Assembly (NCBI GenBank): GCA_963170055.1
Contig: CAUJGJ010000213.1
Coordinates: forward strand, 124,001-188,000
Direction: 5' to 3'
DNA from: Halisarca cf. caerulea
Taxonomy: Eukaryota > Porifera > Demospongiae > Chondrillida > Halisarcidae
Length of the DNA: 64,000 nt
Of the stretch, positions 1 through 12,052 are shown one piece after another. Numbering within the stretch: position 1 is the stretch's first letter; every line of letters starts with the position of its first letter. Position numbers and translations under genes: made by a program. Under the pieces are notes generated by a model. It worked only from the letters and a program-made list of their open reading frames with translations. It was not told the origin of the DNA and did not search any database.

Positions 1-104
1 TAATACCAATATTTGGCACTAGCACCACGCACATTCCCAGTGGACACACATGAAGTTTCTTAACTACTGTGGGCGTATTTGTGTAAAGTTGGATATGCTG
101 GTGC
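1..104 (+). repeat. Reference monomer (class A) for numbering
   Basis: This first complete unit sets the numbering used here. Variable sites cluster in a few places: positions 14-24 (TGGCACTAGCA region), 31-45 (ACATTCCCAGTGGAC region), 53-55 (AAG or ACC), 61-66 (TAACTA, GAAGTG or TAATTA), 85-87 (AAA, AAT or AGT) and 91-103. Positions 1-10 and 71-80 are nearly invariant by eye. There are two CpG sites, in CACGCAC and in GGGCGTA. Confidence 0.95.
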
Positions 105-130
105 TAATACCAATATTTGGCACTAGCACC
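100..130. repeat. 31-bp dyad, first complete example of one per monomer
   Basis: The dyad straddles the monomer boundary. Outer arms GGTGCTA and TAGCACC are perfect inverted repeats of 7 bp; inner arms CCAA and TTGG flank a 3-base centre TAT. Between them ATA faces CAC, giving two A/C mismatches on this strand. On the opposite strand these become G/T, so a minus-strand RNA could pair all 14 positions with two G-U wobbles. It recurs about every 104 bp, with single changes in some classes, and is broken in the 92-bp monomer. No function is shown. Confidence 0.85.
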
Positions 131-2600
131 ACGCACATTCCTAGTAGACACACATGAAGTTTCTTAACTACTTTGGGCGTATTTGTGTAATGTTGGATAT
201 GCTGGTGCTAATACCAATATTTGGCACTAGCACCACGCACATTCCCAGTGGACACACATGACCTTTCTGAAGTGCTGTGGGCGTATTTGTGTAGTGTTGG
301 ATATGCTGGTGCTAATACCAATATTTGGCACTAGCACCACGCACATTCCCAGTAGACACACATGAAGTTTCTTAACTACTGTGGGCGTATTTGTGTAATG
401 TTGGATATGCTGGTTCTAATACCAATATTTGGCACTAGCACCACGTACATTCCCAGTGGACACACATGACCTTTCTGAAGTGCTGTGGGCGTATTTGTGT
501 AGTGTTGGATATGCTGGTGCTAATACCAATATTCGGCACTAGCACCACGCACATTCCCAGTGGACACACATGAAGTTTCTTAACTACTGTGGGCGTATTT
601 GTGTAATGTTGGATATGCTGGTGCTAATACCAATATTTGGCACTAGCACCACGCACATTCCAAGTGGACAAACATGAAGTTTCTGAAGTGCTGTGGGCGT
701 ATTCGTGTAATGTTGGATATGCTGGTGCTAATACCAATATTTGGCACTAGCACCACGCACATTCCCAGTGGAAACACATGACCTTTCTGAAGTGCTGTGG
801 GCGTATTTGTGTAGTGTTGGATATGCTGGTGCTAATACCAGTATTTGACACTAGTACCACGCACATTCCCAGTGGACAAACATGAAGTTTCTGAATTGCT
901 GTGGGCGTATTTGTGTAGTGGTTTATATGCTGGTGCTAATACCAATATTTGGCACTAGCACCACGCACATTCCCAGTGGACACACATGAAGTTTCTTAAC
1001 TACTGTGGGCGTATTTGTGTAATGTTAGATATGCTGGTGCTAATACCAATATTTGGCACTAGCACCACGCACATTCCCAGTGGACACACATGAAGTTTCT
1101 GAAGTGCTGTGGGCGTATTTGTGTAGTGTTGGATATGCTGGTGCTAATACCAATATTTGGCACTAGCACCACGCACATTCCCAGTGGACACACATGAAGT
1201 TTCTTAACTACTGTGGGCGTATTTGTGTAAAGTTGGATATGCTGGTGCTAATACCAATATTTGGCACTAGCACCACGCACATTCCTAGTAGACACACATG
1301 AAGTTTCTTAACTACTTTGGGCGTATTTGTGTAATGTTGGATATGCTGGTGCTAATACCAATATTTGGCACTAGCACCACGCACATTCCCAGTGGACACA
1401 CATGACCTTTCTGAAGTGCTGTGGGCGTATTTGTGTAGTGTTGGATATGCTGGTGCTAATACCAATATTTGGCACTAGCACCACGCACATTCCCAGTAGA
1501 CACACATGAAGTTTCTTAACTACTGTGGGCGTATTTGTGTAATGTTGGATATGCTGGTTCTAATACCAATATTTGGCACTAGCACCACGTACATTCCCAG
1601 TGGACACACATGACCTTTCTGTAGTGCTGTGGGCGTATTTGTGTAGTGTTGGATATGCTGGTGCTAATACCAATATTCGGCACTAGCACCACGCACATTC
1701 CCAGTGGACACACATGAAGTTTCTTAACTACTGTGGGCGTATTTGTGTAATGTTGGATATGCTGGTGCTAATACCAATATTTGGCACTAGCACCACGCAC
1801 ATTCCAAGTGGACAAACATGAAGTTTCTGAAGTGCTGTGGGCGTATTCGTGTAATGTTGGATATGCTGGTGCTAATACCAATTTTTGGCACTAGCACCAC
1901 GCACATTCCCAGTGGAAACACATGACCTTTCTGAAGTGCTGTGGGCGTATTTGTGTAGTGTTGGATATGCTGGTGCTAATACCAGTATTTGACACTAGTA
2001 CCACGCACATTCCCAGTGGACAAACATGAAGTTTCTGAATTGCTGTGGGCGTATTTGTGTAGTGGTTTATATGCTGGTGCTAATACCAATATTTGGCACT
2101 AGCACCACGCACATTCCCAGTGGACACACATGAAGTTTCTTAACTACTGTGGGCGTATTTGTGTAATGTTAGATATGCTGGTGCTAATACCAATATTTGG
2201 CACTAGCACCACGCACATTCCCAGTGGACACACATGAAGTTTCTGAAGTGCTGTGGGCGTATTTGTGTAGTGTTGGATATGCTGGTGCTAATACCAATAT
2301 TTGGCACTAGCACCACGCACATTCCCAGTGGACACACATGAAGTTTCTTAACTACTGTGGGCGTATTTGTGTAAAGTTGGATATGCTGGTGCTAATACCA
2401 ATATTTGGCACTAGCACCACGCACATTCCTAGTAGACACACATGAAGTTTCTTAACTACTTTGGGCGTATTTGTGTAATGTTGGATATGCTGGTGCTAAT
2501 ACCAATATTTGGCACTAGCACCACGCACATTCCCAGTGGACACACATGACCTTTCTGAAGTGCTGTGGGCGTATTTGTGTAGTGTTGGATATGCTGGTGC

Positions 2601-3848
2601 TAATACCAATATTTGGCACTAGCACCACGCACATTCCCAGTGGATACACATGAAGATTCTTAACTACTGTGGGCGTATTCGTGTAAAGTTGGATATGCTG
2701 GTGCTAATACCAATATTTGGCACTAGCACCACGCACATTCCTAGTAGACACACATGAAGTTTCTTAACTACTTTGGGCGTATTTGTGTAATGTTGGATAT
2801 GCTGGTGCTAATACCAATATTTGGCACTAGCACCACGCACATTCCCAGTGGACACACATGACCTTTCTGAAGTGCTGTGGGCGTATTTGTGTAGTGTTGG
2901 ATATGCTGGTGCTAATACCAATATTTGGCACTAGCACCACGCACATTCCCAGTAGACACACATGAAGTTTCTTAACTACTGTGGGCGTATTTGTGTAATG
3001 TTGGATATGCTGGTGCTAATACCAATATTTGGCACTAGCACCACGTACATTCCCAGTGGACACACATGACCTTTCTGAAGTGCTGTGGGCGTATTTGTGT
3101 AGTGTTGGATATGCTGGTGCTAATACCAATATTTGGCACTAGCACCACGCACATTCCCAGTGGACACACATGAAGTTTCTTAACTACTGTGGGCGTATTT
3201 GTGTAATGTTGGATATGCTGGTGCTAATACCAATATTTGGCACTAGCACCACGCACATTCCCAGTGGACACACATGAAGTTTCTGAAGTGCTGTGGGCGT
3301 ATTTGTGTAGTGTTGGATATGCTGGTGCTAATACCAATATTTGGCACTAGCACCACGCACATTCCAAGTGGACAAACATGAAGTTTCTGAAGTGCTGTGG
3401 GCGTATTTGTGTAATGTTGGATATGCTGGTGCTAATACCAATATTTGGCACTAGCACCACGCACATTCCCAGTGGAAACACATGACCTTTCTGAAGTGCT
3501 GTGGGCGTATTTGTGTAGTGTTGGATATGCTGGTGCTAATACCAGTATTTGACACTAGTACCACGCACATTCCCAGTGGACAAACATGAAGTTTCTGAAT
3601 TGCTGTGGGCGTATTTGTGTAGTGGTTTATATGCTGGTGCTAATACCAATATTTGGCACTAGCACCACGCACATTCCCAGTGGACACACATGAAGTTTCT
3701 TAACTACTGTGGGCGTATTTGTGTAATGTTAGATATGCTGGTGCTAATACCAATATTTGGCACTAGCACCACGCACATTCCCAGTGGACACACATGAAGT
3801 TTCTGAAGTGCTGTGGGCGTATTTGTGTAGTGTTGGATATGCTGGTGC
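2601..3848 (+). repeat. 12-monomer variant of the type I HOR
   Basis: A restart of the HOR begins with an altered A monomer (GGATACAC, AAGATTC and GTATTCGTG), after only three monomers of the preceding copy. The order is A B C D E F K G H I J K: the 11-mer with one extra K at 3225-3328 between F and G. The F monomer here has TATTTGG where the first two copies have TATTCGG, so this is a separate HOR lineage. The last two monomers (J, K) also open the following 21-mer. Confidence 0.85.
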
Positions 3849-5824
3849 TAATACCAATATTTGGCACTAGCACCACGCACATTCCAAGTGGACAAACATG
3901 AAGTTTCTGAAGTGCTGTGGGCGTATTTGTGTAATGTTGGATATGCTGGTGCTAATACCAATATTTGGCACTAGCACCACGCACATTCCCAGTGGATACA
4001 CATGACCTTTCTGAAGTGCTGTGGGCGTATTTGTGTAGTGTTGGATATGCTGGTGCTAATACCAATATTTGACACTAGTACCACGCACATTCCCAGTGGA
4101 CAAACATGAAGTTTCTGAAGTGCTGTGGGCGTATTTCTGTAGTGGTTTATATGCTGGTGCTAATACCAATATTTTGCACTAGCACCACGCACATTCCCAG
4201 TGGACACACATGAAGTTTCTGAAGTGCTGTGGGCGTATTTGTGTAGTGTTGGATATGCTGGTGCTAATACCAATATTTGCCACTAACACCACGCACATTC
4301 CCAGTGGACACACATGAAGTTTCTGAAGTGCTGTGGGCGTATTTGTGTAGTGTTGGATATGCTGGTGCTAATACCAATATTTGGCACTAGCACCACGCAC
4401 ATTCCCAGTGGACACACATGACCTTTCTGAAGTGCTGTGGGCGTATTTGTGTAGTGTTGGATATGCTGGTACTAATACCAATATTTGGCACTAGCACCAC
4501 GCACATTCCCATTGGACACACATGAAGTTTCTTAACTACTGTGGGCGTATTTGTGTAATGTTGGATATGCTGGTGCTAATACCAATATTTGGCACTAGCA
4601 CCACGCACATTCCCAGTGGAAACACATGACCTTTCTGAAGTGCTGTGGGCGTATTTGTGTAGTGTTGGATATGCTGGTGCTAATACCAATATTTGGCACT
4701 AGCACCACGCACATTCCCAGTGGACACACATGAAGTTTCTTTACTACTGTGGGCGTATTTGTGTAATGTTGGATATGCTGGTGCTAATACCAATATTTGG
4801 CACTAGCACCACGCACATTCCCAGTGGACACACATGACCTTTCTGAAGTGCTGTGGGCGTATTTGTGTAGTGTTGGATATGCTGGTGCTAATACCAATAT
4901 TTGGCACTAGCACCACGCACATTCCAAGTGGACAAACATGAAGTTTCTGAAGTGCTGTGGGCGTATTTATGTAGTGTTTTATATGCTGGTGCTAATACCA
5001 ATATTTGGCACTAGCACCACGCACATTCCCAGTGGACACACATGAAGTTTCTGAAGTGCTGTGGGCGTATTTGTGTAGTGTTGGATATGCTGAAGCTAAT
5101 ACCAATATTTGGCACTAGCACCACGCACATTCCCAGTGGACACACATGTAGTTTCTGAAGTGCTGTGGGCGTATTTGTGTAGTGTTGGATATGCTGGTGC
5201 TAATACCAATATTTGGCACTAGCACCACGCACATTCCCAGTGGACACACATGAAGTTTCTTAACTACTGTGGGCGTATTTGTGTAAAGTTGGATATGCTG
5301 GTGCTAATACCAATATTTGGCACTAGCACCACGCACATTCCTAGTAGACACACATGAAGTTTCTTAACTACTTTGGGCGTATTTGTGTAATGTTGGATAT
5401 GCTGGTGCTAATACCAATATTTGGCACTAGCACCACGCACATTCCCAGTGGACACACATGACCTTTCTGAAGTGCTGTGGGCGTATTTGTGTAATGTTGG
5501 ATATGCTGGTGCTAATACCAATATTTGGCACTAGCACCACGCACATTCCCAGTGGACACACATGACCTTTCTGAAGTGCTGTGGGCGTATTTGTATAGTG
5601 TTGGATATACTGGTGCTAATACCAATATTTGGCACTAGCACCACGCACATTCCCAGTGGACACACATGAAGTTTCTGAAGTGCTGTGGGCGTATTTGTGT
5701 AGTATTGGATATGCTGGTGCTAATACCAATATTTGGCACTAGCACCACGCACATTCCAAGTGGACAAACATGAAGTTTCTGAATTGCTGTGGGCGTATTT
5801 GTGTAGTGGTTTATATGCTGGTGC
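3641..5824 (+). repeat. 21-monomer unit (2184 bp), copy 1
   Basis: The unit runs J K G H I K, then a monomer with TTTGCCACTAACACC, a C ending GGTAC, a monomer with CCCATTGG, H, a monomer with CTTTACTAC, C, G (GTATTTATG, GTTTTAT), a K ending GAAGC, a K-like monomer with TGTAGTTTC, then A B C C K and a G/I hybrid. These markers recur at +2184. Differences from copy 2 include ATTTTGC against ATTTGGC near 4171 and GAAGC against GAAGT before 5097. Confidence 0.88.
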
Positions 5825-7800
5825 TAATACCAATATTTGGCACTAGCACCACGCACATTCCCAGTGGACACACATGAAGTTTCTTAACTACTGTGGGCGT
5901 ATTTGTGTAATGTTAGATATGCTGGTGCTAATACCAATATTTGGCACTAGCACCACGCACATTCCCAGTGGACACACATGAAGTTTCTGAAGTGCTGTGG
6001 GCGTATTTGTGTAGTGTTGGATATGCTGGTGCTAATACCAATATTTGGCACTAGCACCACGCACATTCCCAGTGGACAAACATGAAGTTTCTGAAGTGCT
6101 GTGGGCGTATTTGTGTAATGTTGGATATGCTGGTGCTAATACCAATATTTGGCACTAGCACCACGCACATTCCCAGTGGATACACATGACCTTTCTGAAG
6201 TGCTGTGGGCGTATTTGTGTAGTGTTGGATATGCTGGTGCTAATACCAATATTTGACACTAGTACCACGCACATTCCCAGTGGACAAACATGAAGTTTCT
6301 GAAGTGCTGTGGGCGTATTTCTGTAGTGGTTTATATGCTGGTGCTAATACCAATATTTGGCACTAGCACCACGCACATTCCCAGTGGACACACATGAAGT
6401 TTCTGAAGTGCTGTGGGCGTATTTGTGTAGTGTTGGATATGCTGGTGCTAATACCAATATTTGCCACTAACACCACGCACATTCCCAGTGGACACACATG
6501 AAGTTTCTGAAGTGCTGTGGGCGTATTTGTGTAGTGTTGGATATGCTGGTGCTAATACCAATATTTGGCACTAGCACCACGCACATTCCCAGTGGACACA
6601 CATGACCTTTCTGAAGTGCTGTGGGCGTATTTGTGTAGTGTTGGATATGCTGGTACTAATACCAATATTTGGCACTAGCACCACGCACATTCCCATTGGA
6701 CACACATGAAGTTTCTTAACTACTGTGGGCGTATTTGTGTAATGTTGGATATGCTGGTGCTAATACCAATATTTGGCACTAGCACCACGCACATTCCCAG
6801 TGGAAACACATGACCTTTCTGAAGTGCTGTGGGCGTATTTGTGTAGTGTTGGATATGCTGGTGCTAATACCAATATTTGGCACTAGCACCACGCACATTC
6901 CCAGTGGACACACATGAAGTTTCTTTACTACTGTGGGCGTATTTGTGTAATGTTGGATATGCTGGTGCTAATACCAATATTTGGCACTAGCACCACGCAC
7001 ATTCCCAGTGGACACACATGACCTTTCTGAAGTGCTGTGGGCGTATTTGTGTAGTGTTGGATATGCTGGTGCTAATACCAATATTTGGCACTAGCACCAC
7101 GCACATTCCAAGTGGACAAACATGAAGTTTCTGAAGTGCTGTGGGCGTATTTATGTAGTGTTTTATATGCTGGTGCTAATACCAATATTTGGCACTAGCA
7201 CCACGCACATTCCCAGTGGACACACATGAAGTTTCTGAAGTGCTGTGGGCGTATTTGTGTAGTGTTGGATATGCTGAAGTTAATACCAATATTTGGCACT
7301 AGCACCACGCACATTCCCAGTGGACACACATGAAGTTTCTGAAGTGCTGTGGGCGTATTTGTGTAGTGTTGGATATGCTGGTGCTAATACCAATATTTGG
7401 CACTAGCACCACGCACATTCCCAGTGGACACACATGAAGTTTCTTAACTACTGTGGGCGTATTTGTGTAAAGTTGGATATGCTGGTGCTAATACCAATAT
7501 TTGGCACTAGCACCACGCACATTCCTAGTAGACACACATGAAGTTTCTTAACTACTTTGGGCGTATTTGTGTAATGTTGGATATGCTGGTGCTAATACCA
7601 ATATTTGGCACTAGCACCACGCACATTCCCAGTGGACACACATGACCTTTCTGAAGTGCTGTGGGCGTATTTGTGTAATGTTGGATATGCTGGTGCTAAT
7701 ACCAATATTTGGCACTAGCACCACGCACATTCCCAGTGGACACACATGACCTTTCTGAAGTGCTGTGGGCGTATTTGTATAGTGTTGGATATACTGGTGC
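5825..7800 (+). repeat. 21-monomer unit, copy 2 (19 monomers kept)
   Basis: Nineteen monomers follow copy 1 in the same order at an offset of 2184, including the GGATACAC monomer at 6137 and GAAGTTAATACC at 7277. After the C monomer with GTATAGTG and GATATACTGG, copy 1 continues with K and the G/I hybrid, whereas here the array passes straight to a G monomer at 7801. The paralogous block near 52.7 kb keeps a K at that point, so a K monomer was probably lost here. Confidence 0.85.
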
Positions 7801-9464
7801 TAATACCAATATTTGGCACTAGCACCACGCACATTCCAAGTGGACAAACATGAAGTTTCTGAAGTGCTGTGGGCGTATTTGTGTAATGTTGGATATGCTG
7901 GTGCTAATACTAATATTTGGCACTAGCACCACGCACATTCCCAGTGGAAACACATGACCTTTCTGAAGTGCTGTGGGCGTATTTGTGTAGTGTTGGATAT
8001 GCTGGTGCTAAAACCAATATTTGACACTAGTACCACGCACATTCCCAGTGGACAAACATGAAGTTTCTGAAGTGCTGTGGGCGTATTTGTGTAGTGGTTT
8101 ATATGCTGGTGCTAATACCAATATTTGGCACTAGCACCACGCACATTCCCAGTGGACACACATGAAGTTTCTGTAGTGCTGTGGGCGTATTTGTGTAGTG
8201 TTGGATATGCTGGTGCTAATACCAATATTAGGAACTAACACCACGCACATTCCCAATGGACACACATGAAGTTTCTGAAGTGCTGTGGGTGTATTTGTGT
8301 AAAGTTGGATATGCTGGTGCTAATACCAATATTTGGCACTAGCACCACGCACATTCCCAGTGGACACACATGACCTTTCTGAAGTGCTGTGGGCGTATTT
8401 GTGTAGTGTTGGATATGCTTGTACTAATACCAATATTTGGCACTAGCACCACGCACATTCCCAGTGGACACACATGAGGTTTCTTAACTACTGTGGGCGT
8501 ATTTGTGTAATGTTGGATATGCTGGTGCTAATACCAATATTTGGCACTAGCACCACGCACATTCCTAGTAGACACACATGAAGTTTCTTAACTACTTTGG
8601 GCGTATTTGTGTAATGTTGGATATGCTGGTGCTAATACCAATATTTGGCACTAGCACCACGCACATTCCCAGTGGACACACATGACCTTTCTGAAGTGCT
8701 GTGGGCGTATTTGTGTAGTGTTGGATATGCTGGTGCTAATACCAATATTTGGCACTAGCACCACGCACATTCCCAGTAGACACACATGAAGTTTCTTAAC
8801 TACTGTGGGCGTATTTGTGTAATGTTGGATATGCTGGTGCTAATACCAATATTTGGCACTAGCACCACGTACATTCCCAGTGGACACACATGAAGTTTCT
8901 GAAGTGCTGTGGGCGTATTTGTGTAGTGTTGGATATGCTGGTGCTAATACAAATATTTGGCACTAGCACCACGCACATTCCCAGTGGAAACACATGACCT
9001 TTCTGAAGTGCTGTGGGCGTATTTGTGTAGTGTTGGATATGCTGGTGCTAATACCAATATTTGACACTAGTACCACGCACATTCCCAGTGGACAAACATG
9101 AAGTTTCTGAAGTGCTGTGGGCGTATTTGTGTAGTGGTTTATATGCTGGTGCTAATACCAATATTTGGCACTAGCACCACGCACATTCCCAGTGGACACA
9201 CATGACCTTTCTGAAGTGCTGTGGGCGTATTTGTGTAGTGTTGGATATGCTGGTGCTAATACCAATATTTGGCACTAGCACCACGCACATTCCAAGTGGA
9301 CAAACATGAAGTTTCTGAAGTGCTGTGGGCGTATTTATGTAGTGTTTTATATGCTGGTGCTAATACCAATATTTGGCACTAGCACCACGCACATTCCCAG
9401 TGGACACACATGAAGTTTCTGTAGTGCTGTGGGCGTATTTGTGTAGTGTTGGATATGCTGGTGC
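7801..9464 (+). repeat. Irregular type I stretch, 16 monomers
   Basis: The order is G H I K, a monomer with TATTAGGAACTAACACC and CCAATGG, a C ending TTGTAC, an F-like monomer with GAGGTTTC, B C D, a K-like monomer with CGTACATT, H (TACAAATATT), I, C, G (GTTTTAT) and K. Singular markers such as CTAAAACCAA (8009) and TACAAAT (8945) also occur near 53027 and 53963, making this the partner of the distant type I island. Confidence 0.85.
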
Positions 9465-10088
9465 TAATACCAATATTTGGCACTAACACCACGCACATTC
9501 CCAGTGGACACACATGAAGTTTCTGAAGTGCTGTGGGTGTATTTGTGTAAAGTTGGATATGCTGGTGCTAATACCAATATTTGGCACTAGCACCACGCAC
9601 ATTCCCAGTGGACACACATGACCTTTCTGAAGTGCTGTGGGCGTATTTGTGTAGTGTTGGATATGCTGGTACTAATACCAATATTTGGCACTAGCACCAC
9701 GCACATTCCCAGTGGACACACATGAGGTTTCTTAACTACTGTGGGCGTATTTGTGTAATGTTGGATATGCTGGTGCTAATACCAATATTTGGCACTAGCA
9801 CCACGCACATTCCCAGTGGACACACATGACCTTTCTGAAGTGCTGTGGGCGTATTTGTGTAGTGTTGGATATGCTGGTGCTAATACCAATATTTGGCACT
9901 AGCACCACGCACATTCCCAGTAGACACACATGAAGTTTCTTAACTACTGTGGGCATATTTGTGTAATGTTGGATATGCTGGTGCTAATACCAATATTTGG
10001 CACTAGCACCACGTACATTCCCAGTGGACACACATGAAGTTTCTGAAGTGCTGTGGGCGTATTTGTGTAGTGTTGGATATGCTGGTGC
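9465..10088 (+). repeat. Partial repeat of 8217-8944, two monomers shorter
   Basis: A CTAACACC monomer with GGGTGTATT and GTAAAG, a C ending GGTAC, the GAGGTTTC monomer, then C, D and a K-like monomer with CGTACATT repeat the earlier order, first at +1248 and then at +1144. B is missing between the GAGGTTTC and C monomers. The D monomer carries GGGCATATT, a CpG to CpA change. Confidence 0.75.
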
Positions 10089-10920
10089 TAATACCAATAT
10101 TTGGCACAAGCACCACGCACATTCCCAGTGGACACACATGACCTTTCCGAAGTGCAGTGGGCGTATTTTTGTATTGTTGGATATGCTGGTGCTAATACCA
10201 ATATTTGGCAATAGCACCACGCACATTCCCAGTGGACACACATGACCTTTCTGAAGTGCTGTGGGCGTATTTGTGTAGTGTTGGATATGCTGGTGCTAAT
10301 ACCAATATTTGGCACTAGCACCACGCACATTCCCAGTGGACACACATGAAGTTTCTTAACTACTGTGGGCGTATTTGTGTAATGTTGGATATGCTGGTGC
10401 TAATACCAATATTTGGCACTAGCACCACGCACATTCCCAGTGGACACACATGAAGTTTCTGAAGTGCTGTGGGCGTATTTGTGTAGTGTTGGATATGCTG
10501 GTGCTAATACCAATATTTGGCACTAGCACCACGCACATTCCCAGTGGACACACATGACCTTTCTGAAGTGCAGTGGGCGTATTTGTGTAGTGTTGGATAT
10601 GCTGGTGCTAATACCAATATTTGGCACTAGCACCACGCACATTCCCAGTGGACACACATGACCTTTCTGAAGTGCTGTGGGCGTATTTGTGTAGTGTTGG
10701 ATATGCTGGTGCTAATACCAATATTTGGCACTAGCACCACGCACATTCCCAGTGGACACACATGAAGTTTCTTAACTACTGCGGGCGTATTTGTGTAATG
10801 TTGGATATGCTGGTGCTAATACCAATATTTGGCACTAGCACCACGCACATTCCCAGTGGACACACATGACCTTTCTGAAGTGCTGTGGGCGTATTTGTAT
10901 AGTGTTGGATATGCTGGTGC
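10089..10920 (+). repeat. Irregular type I/C-rich stretch, 8 monomers
   Basis: Two C-like monomers carry private changes (GCACAAGCACC, TTTCCGAAGTGCAG and GTATTTTTGTATTG at 10089; GCAATAGC at 10193). They are followed by F, K, C (GTGCAGTGG), C, F (CTGCGGG) and C (GTATAG). No larger period was recognised. Confidence 0.75.
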
Positions 10921-11752
10921 TAATACCAATATTTGGCACTAGCACCACGCACATTCCTAGTAGATACACATGAAGTTTCTTAACTACTTTGGGCGTATTT
11001 GTGTAATGTTGGATATGCTGGTGCTAATACCAATATTTGGCACTAGCACCACGCACATTCCCAGTGGACACACATGACCTTTCTGAAGTGCTGTGGGCGT
11101 ATTTGTGTAGTGTTGGATATGCTGGTGCTAATACCAATATTTGGCACTAGCACCACGCACATTCCCAGTAGACACACATGAAGTTTCTTAACTACTGTGG
11201 GCGTATTTGTGTAATGTTGGATATGCTGGTGCTAATACCAATATTTGGCACTAGCACCACGTACATTCCCAGTGGACACACATGACCTTTCTTAAGTGCT
11301 GTGGGCGTATTTGTGTAGTGTTGGATATGCTGGTGCTAATACCAATATTTGGCACTAGCACCACGCACATTCCCAGTGGACACACATGAAGTTTCTTAAC
11401 TACTGTGGGCGTATTTGTGTAATGTTGGATTTGCTGGTGCTAATACCAATATTTGGCACTAGCACCACGCACATTCCCAGTGGACACACATGAAGTTTCT
11501 GAAGTGCTGTGGGCGTATTTGTGTAGTGTTGGATATGCTGGTGCTAATACCAATATTTGGCACTAGCACCACGCACATTCCAAGTGGACAAACATGAAGT
11601 TTCTGAAGTGCTGTGGGCGTATTTGTGTAATGTTGGATATGCTGGTGCTAATACCAATATTTGGCACTAGCACCACGCACATTCCCAGTGGAAACACATG
11701 ACCTTTCTGAAGTGCTGTGGGCGTATTTGTGTAGTGTTGGATATGCTGGTGC
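10921..11752 (+). repeat. Second copy of the B-C-D-E-F-K-G-H run
   Basis: Eight monomers in the order B C D E F K G H match 2705-3536 at an offset of 8216 bp (79 monomers). B carries TAGATACAC and F carries GGATTTGC as private changes. The run continues with a second G H pair (11753-11960), then I, J and K, so it is the 12-monomer HOR type with a two-monomer internal duplication. Confidence 0.8.
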
Positions 11753-11960
11753 TAATACCAATATTTGGCACTAGCACCACGCACATTCCAAGTGGACAAA
11801 CATGAAGTTTCTGAAGTGCTGTGGGCGTATTTGTGTAAAGTTGGATATGCTGGTGATAATACCAATATTTGGCACTAGCACCACGCACATTCCCAGTGGA
11901 AACACATGACCTTTCTGAAGTGCTGTGGGCGTATTTGTGTAGTGTTGGATATGCTGGTGC

Positions 11961-12052
11961 TAATACCTAGTACCACGCACATTCCCAGTGGACAAACATG
12001 AAGTTTCTGAATTGCTGTGGGCGTATTTGTGTAGTGGTTTATATGCTGGTGC
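11961..12052 (+). repeat. Truncated class I monomer, 92 bp
   Basis: The monomer reads TAATACC directly followed by TAGTACC, whereas other class I monomers have AATATTTGACAC between them. Twelve bases are missing and every later start is shifted by 12. The rest (GGACAAAC, GAATTGC, GTGGTTTAT) is class I. TAATACC and TAGTACC are near-identical short motifs, so slippage or short-homology deletion is plausible. The deletion removes the loop and inner arms of the dyad. Confidence 0.95.

Larger units (their letters stand above)
1..2600 (+). repeat. Type I 11-monomer HOR (1144 bp), about 2.3 copies
   Basis: The order A B C D E F G H I J K occupies 1-1144 and repeats at 1145-2288; A B C start a third copy at 2289-2600, which then breaks. 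Copies 1 and 2 differ at only two sites I could find: GAAG against GTAG near 1621, and CAATATTT against CAATTTTT near 1881. Such near-identity, while neighbouring monomers differ at many sites, is the mark of recent whole-HOR duplication. The left edge of the window cuts this block, so more copies may lie outside. Confidence 0.93.

Noticed and set aside
1..104. CENP-B box
   Set aside because: The required TTCG, GGAA and CGGGA core arrangement is not present in the reference monomer on either strand. Absence does not exclude a centromere, since many centromeric satellites lack it.
1..104. CCAAT box, CACATG E-box and GTGGGCG zinc-finger-like sites
   Set aside because: Short matches to common motifs are expected by chance and are merely multiplied by the repeat. 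There is no gene or transcription start nearby to give them meaning.
108..123. CArG box (SRF or MADS site) at CCAATATTTGG
   Set aside because: Seven A/T bases lie between CC and GG where the consensus has six; it is explained as the centre of the dyad.
9984..10345. Open reading frames of 60-85 codons here and at 11667, 14671, 18916, 24551, 25632, 26379, 28667, 32203, 38793, 41547, 54397 and 63176
   Set aside because: They are translations of the satellite itself. 104 is not a multiple of 3, so the frame shifts each monomer and all end within about three units. Their near-identical peptides follow from the repeat, and no start context, promoter or domain supports coding.
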